From contig NZ_AOJK01000067.1 in NCBI RefSeq assembly GCF_000336875.1, positions 62,921-114,797 on the forward strand: a DNA stretch of 51,877 bases. The letters run 5' to 3'. The translations under genes were made by a program, and so were the position numbers. The notes beneath the pieces are model-generated. The model saw only the letters and a list, made by a program, of their open reading frames with translations, made no database searches and was not told the DNA's origin. Below, piece after piece: positions 51,124 through 51,877 of this stretch. Each line of letters begins with the position of its first letter. The first letter of the stretch is position 1. Source of the stretch: Halorubrum californiense DSM 19288. Its GTDB lineage: Archaea; Halobacteriota; Halobacteria; Halobacteriales; Haloferacaceae.

Positions 51124-51513
51124 TGATTCAATGACTCATAAATCCACGTCAGACATCTAATCCAGCTCTGGGAATGGTAAAGTGCTGTATTCCGCGGCAT
51201 AAACCGCTAAAAGGCGCTTATGGCGTTGTACTTGGTGAAAAGTCAAAGAATCACTGATTCATTGAGTCAACGCATTCTGGAATCCTCGCTTGTTGATTCC
51301 TCGGGGATTGGGGCTTGCTACTGGCAGTTATTGAATCAGTGACTCTGTACTTCTCTTGGTAGGTGATTCATTGAATCTCTATCTCTTTGATTCACTGATT
51401 CATTGATTTAGTGCTTCACATATTCTTAGCGCTCCTCTATTATTCACTGAATCCTAAAATCAATCACTCAATAACTCTTTGATTCACTGATTCACTGACT
51501 CTGTGATTCACTG
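51124..51513. repeat. TGATTCA repeat field, candidate centromere (parS-like)
   Basis: Many copies of TGATTCA or its reverse TGAATCA, often as TGATTCAC octamers in tandem: near 51124, 51255, 51334, 51363, 51393-51410, 51442 and 51480-51513. They are concentrated upstream of parA, with a looser stretch between about 51140 and 51240. No gene was seen from 51113 to 51571. The heptamer is close to a palindrome (TGAATCA reads TGATTCA on the other strand), which would suit binding of a small dimeric protein. Confidence 0.75.
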
Positions 51514-51571
51514 AGATATGTCCTCAACCGTTCACCGGATAACAGACACGGATGAGATCACTCTGGCGCAG

Positions 51572-51877
51572 TCACTCCTCCCCGAAGGCGGCAGCTAGCT
51601 GGTCCCGCATATACTCTCGACGAAGCTTCCGGGCCCGCGAATCTGAGAGATAATTCTGCAATACGACGTCGGCACTCGCGCTTCCTTGTTCGGCCACAAT
51701 CTCATCGAGGCTTCCGAGGACGACGTCGAGTGACGAGGAATAGGCGTCATACCAGAAGCGTCGACCCATCTTTGGCGAGGGTGACACACCCCCGATCTCG
51801 TCAGGAAGGCCCGCTCGGTCAGCGAGTTGTGTAAAACGGTTCCAGACTGTCCATCGGGAAATCGAGCCGCCTGAGGC
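51572..51877 (-). CDS. C-terminal end of a probable tyrosine recombinase (5' end outside window)
   Basis: The frame is open to the right edge, giving the last 101 residues of a protein that begins beyond the window. A GTG at 51787 could start a shorter product, but the upstream frame reads SISRWTVWNRFTQLADRAGL and looks coding. The block SPSPKMGRRFWYDAY fits the HxxR region of integrases, with the His replaced, and QGSASADVVLQNYLSDSRAR fits the GHxxxxxTxxYxH end, with Tyr in QNYL as the possible nucleophile. Haloarchaeal plasmid integrases have similar ends as I recall. It probably resolves plasmid multimers or mediates integration. Confidence 0.6.
   Translation of the reverse strand, partial: ASGGSISRWTVWNRFTQLADRAGLPDEIGGVSPSPKMGRRFWYDAYSSSLDVVLGSLDEIVAEQGSASADVVLQNYLSDSRARKLRREYMRDQLAAAFGEE

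Noticed and set aside
51124-51513. Repeat field as a CRISPR array
   Set aside because: Units are 7-8 bases, partly overlapping and irregular, with no constant repeats of 24-37 bases and no cas genes.

Overview
The window is haloarchaeal accessory DNA, almost certainly part of a plasmid, megaplasmid or integrated plasmid. The evidence is acidic proteins in a high-GC background, a transcription factor B gene, an Orc1/Cdc6 initiator beside its own origin repeats, an XPB-Bax1 pair, haloarchaeal DUF families (DUF6166, DUF6735, DUF7389-, DUF7567- and DUF7568-like), two TnpB genes, an IS110 transposase, a ParA-type partition locus and the end of a probable tyrosine recombinase. No ribosomal RNA, tRNA or core metabolic gene was seen.

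Layout. 1-6.2 kb: the end of an ApeA-like HEPN defence gene, a TnpB gene with a small overlapping partner and a folded 3' region, an OB-fold protein, and an AT-rich two-gene membrane/zinc unit. 6.3-11.2 kb: TFB, a second TnpB and small hypothetical genes. 11.3-16.3 kb: a 1,637-residue sacsin-like ATPase with a DUF3883-type nuclease end. 16.4-24.1 kb: small + strand accessory genes, an AbiE-like toxin-antitoxin pair and a membrane-anchored Mrr-type nuclease. 24.4-28.1 kb: an AT-rich 1,233-residue nuclease-STAND protein. 28.4-29.6 kb: the IS110 element. 29.8-36.4 kb: more accessory genes, including an ArdC/zincin antirestriction-like protein and a SWIM protein. 36.5-38.9 kb: the replication origin and orc1/cdc6. 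38.9-46.8 kb: a pseudogene, XPB-Bax1, a calcium-binding-like protein and a SWIM/pRiA4b/zinc-finger operon. 47-49.6 kb: small regulators. 49.7-51.9 kb: parA, an acidic partner, a centromere-like repeat field and a recombinase end.

Two dispersed sequence families tie the accessory region together. The first has fourteen clear members and one weak one. Each is a T-rich box followed by a short GC-rich hairpin whose arms differ from copy to copy but remain complementary, while the loop usually keeps a GGGTG-like core. All lie on the + strand ahead of accessory genes, including TFB. The second has six copies of a 41-42 bp dyad, TTAACCAAC - 23/24 nt - GTTGGTTAA, all between genes. Three consecutive copies frame two single-gene segments of about 0.9 kb. 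I cannot assign either family to a described system, and together they are the best candidates for something new here.

The rest is a mix of plasmid maintenance (origin, initiator, partition, recombinase), mobile elements and probable defence cargo (HEPN, sacsin/DUF3883, Mrr, STAND nuclease, AbiE-like pair). Three defence-like segments are clearly AT-richer than their surroundings, which suggests recent transfer. Functions come from motifs read by eye; no database search was possible.
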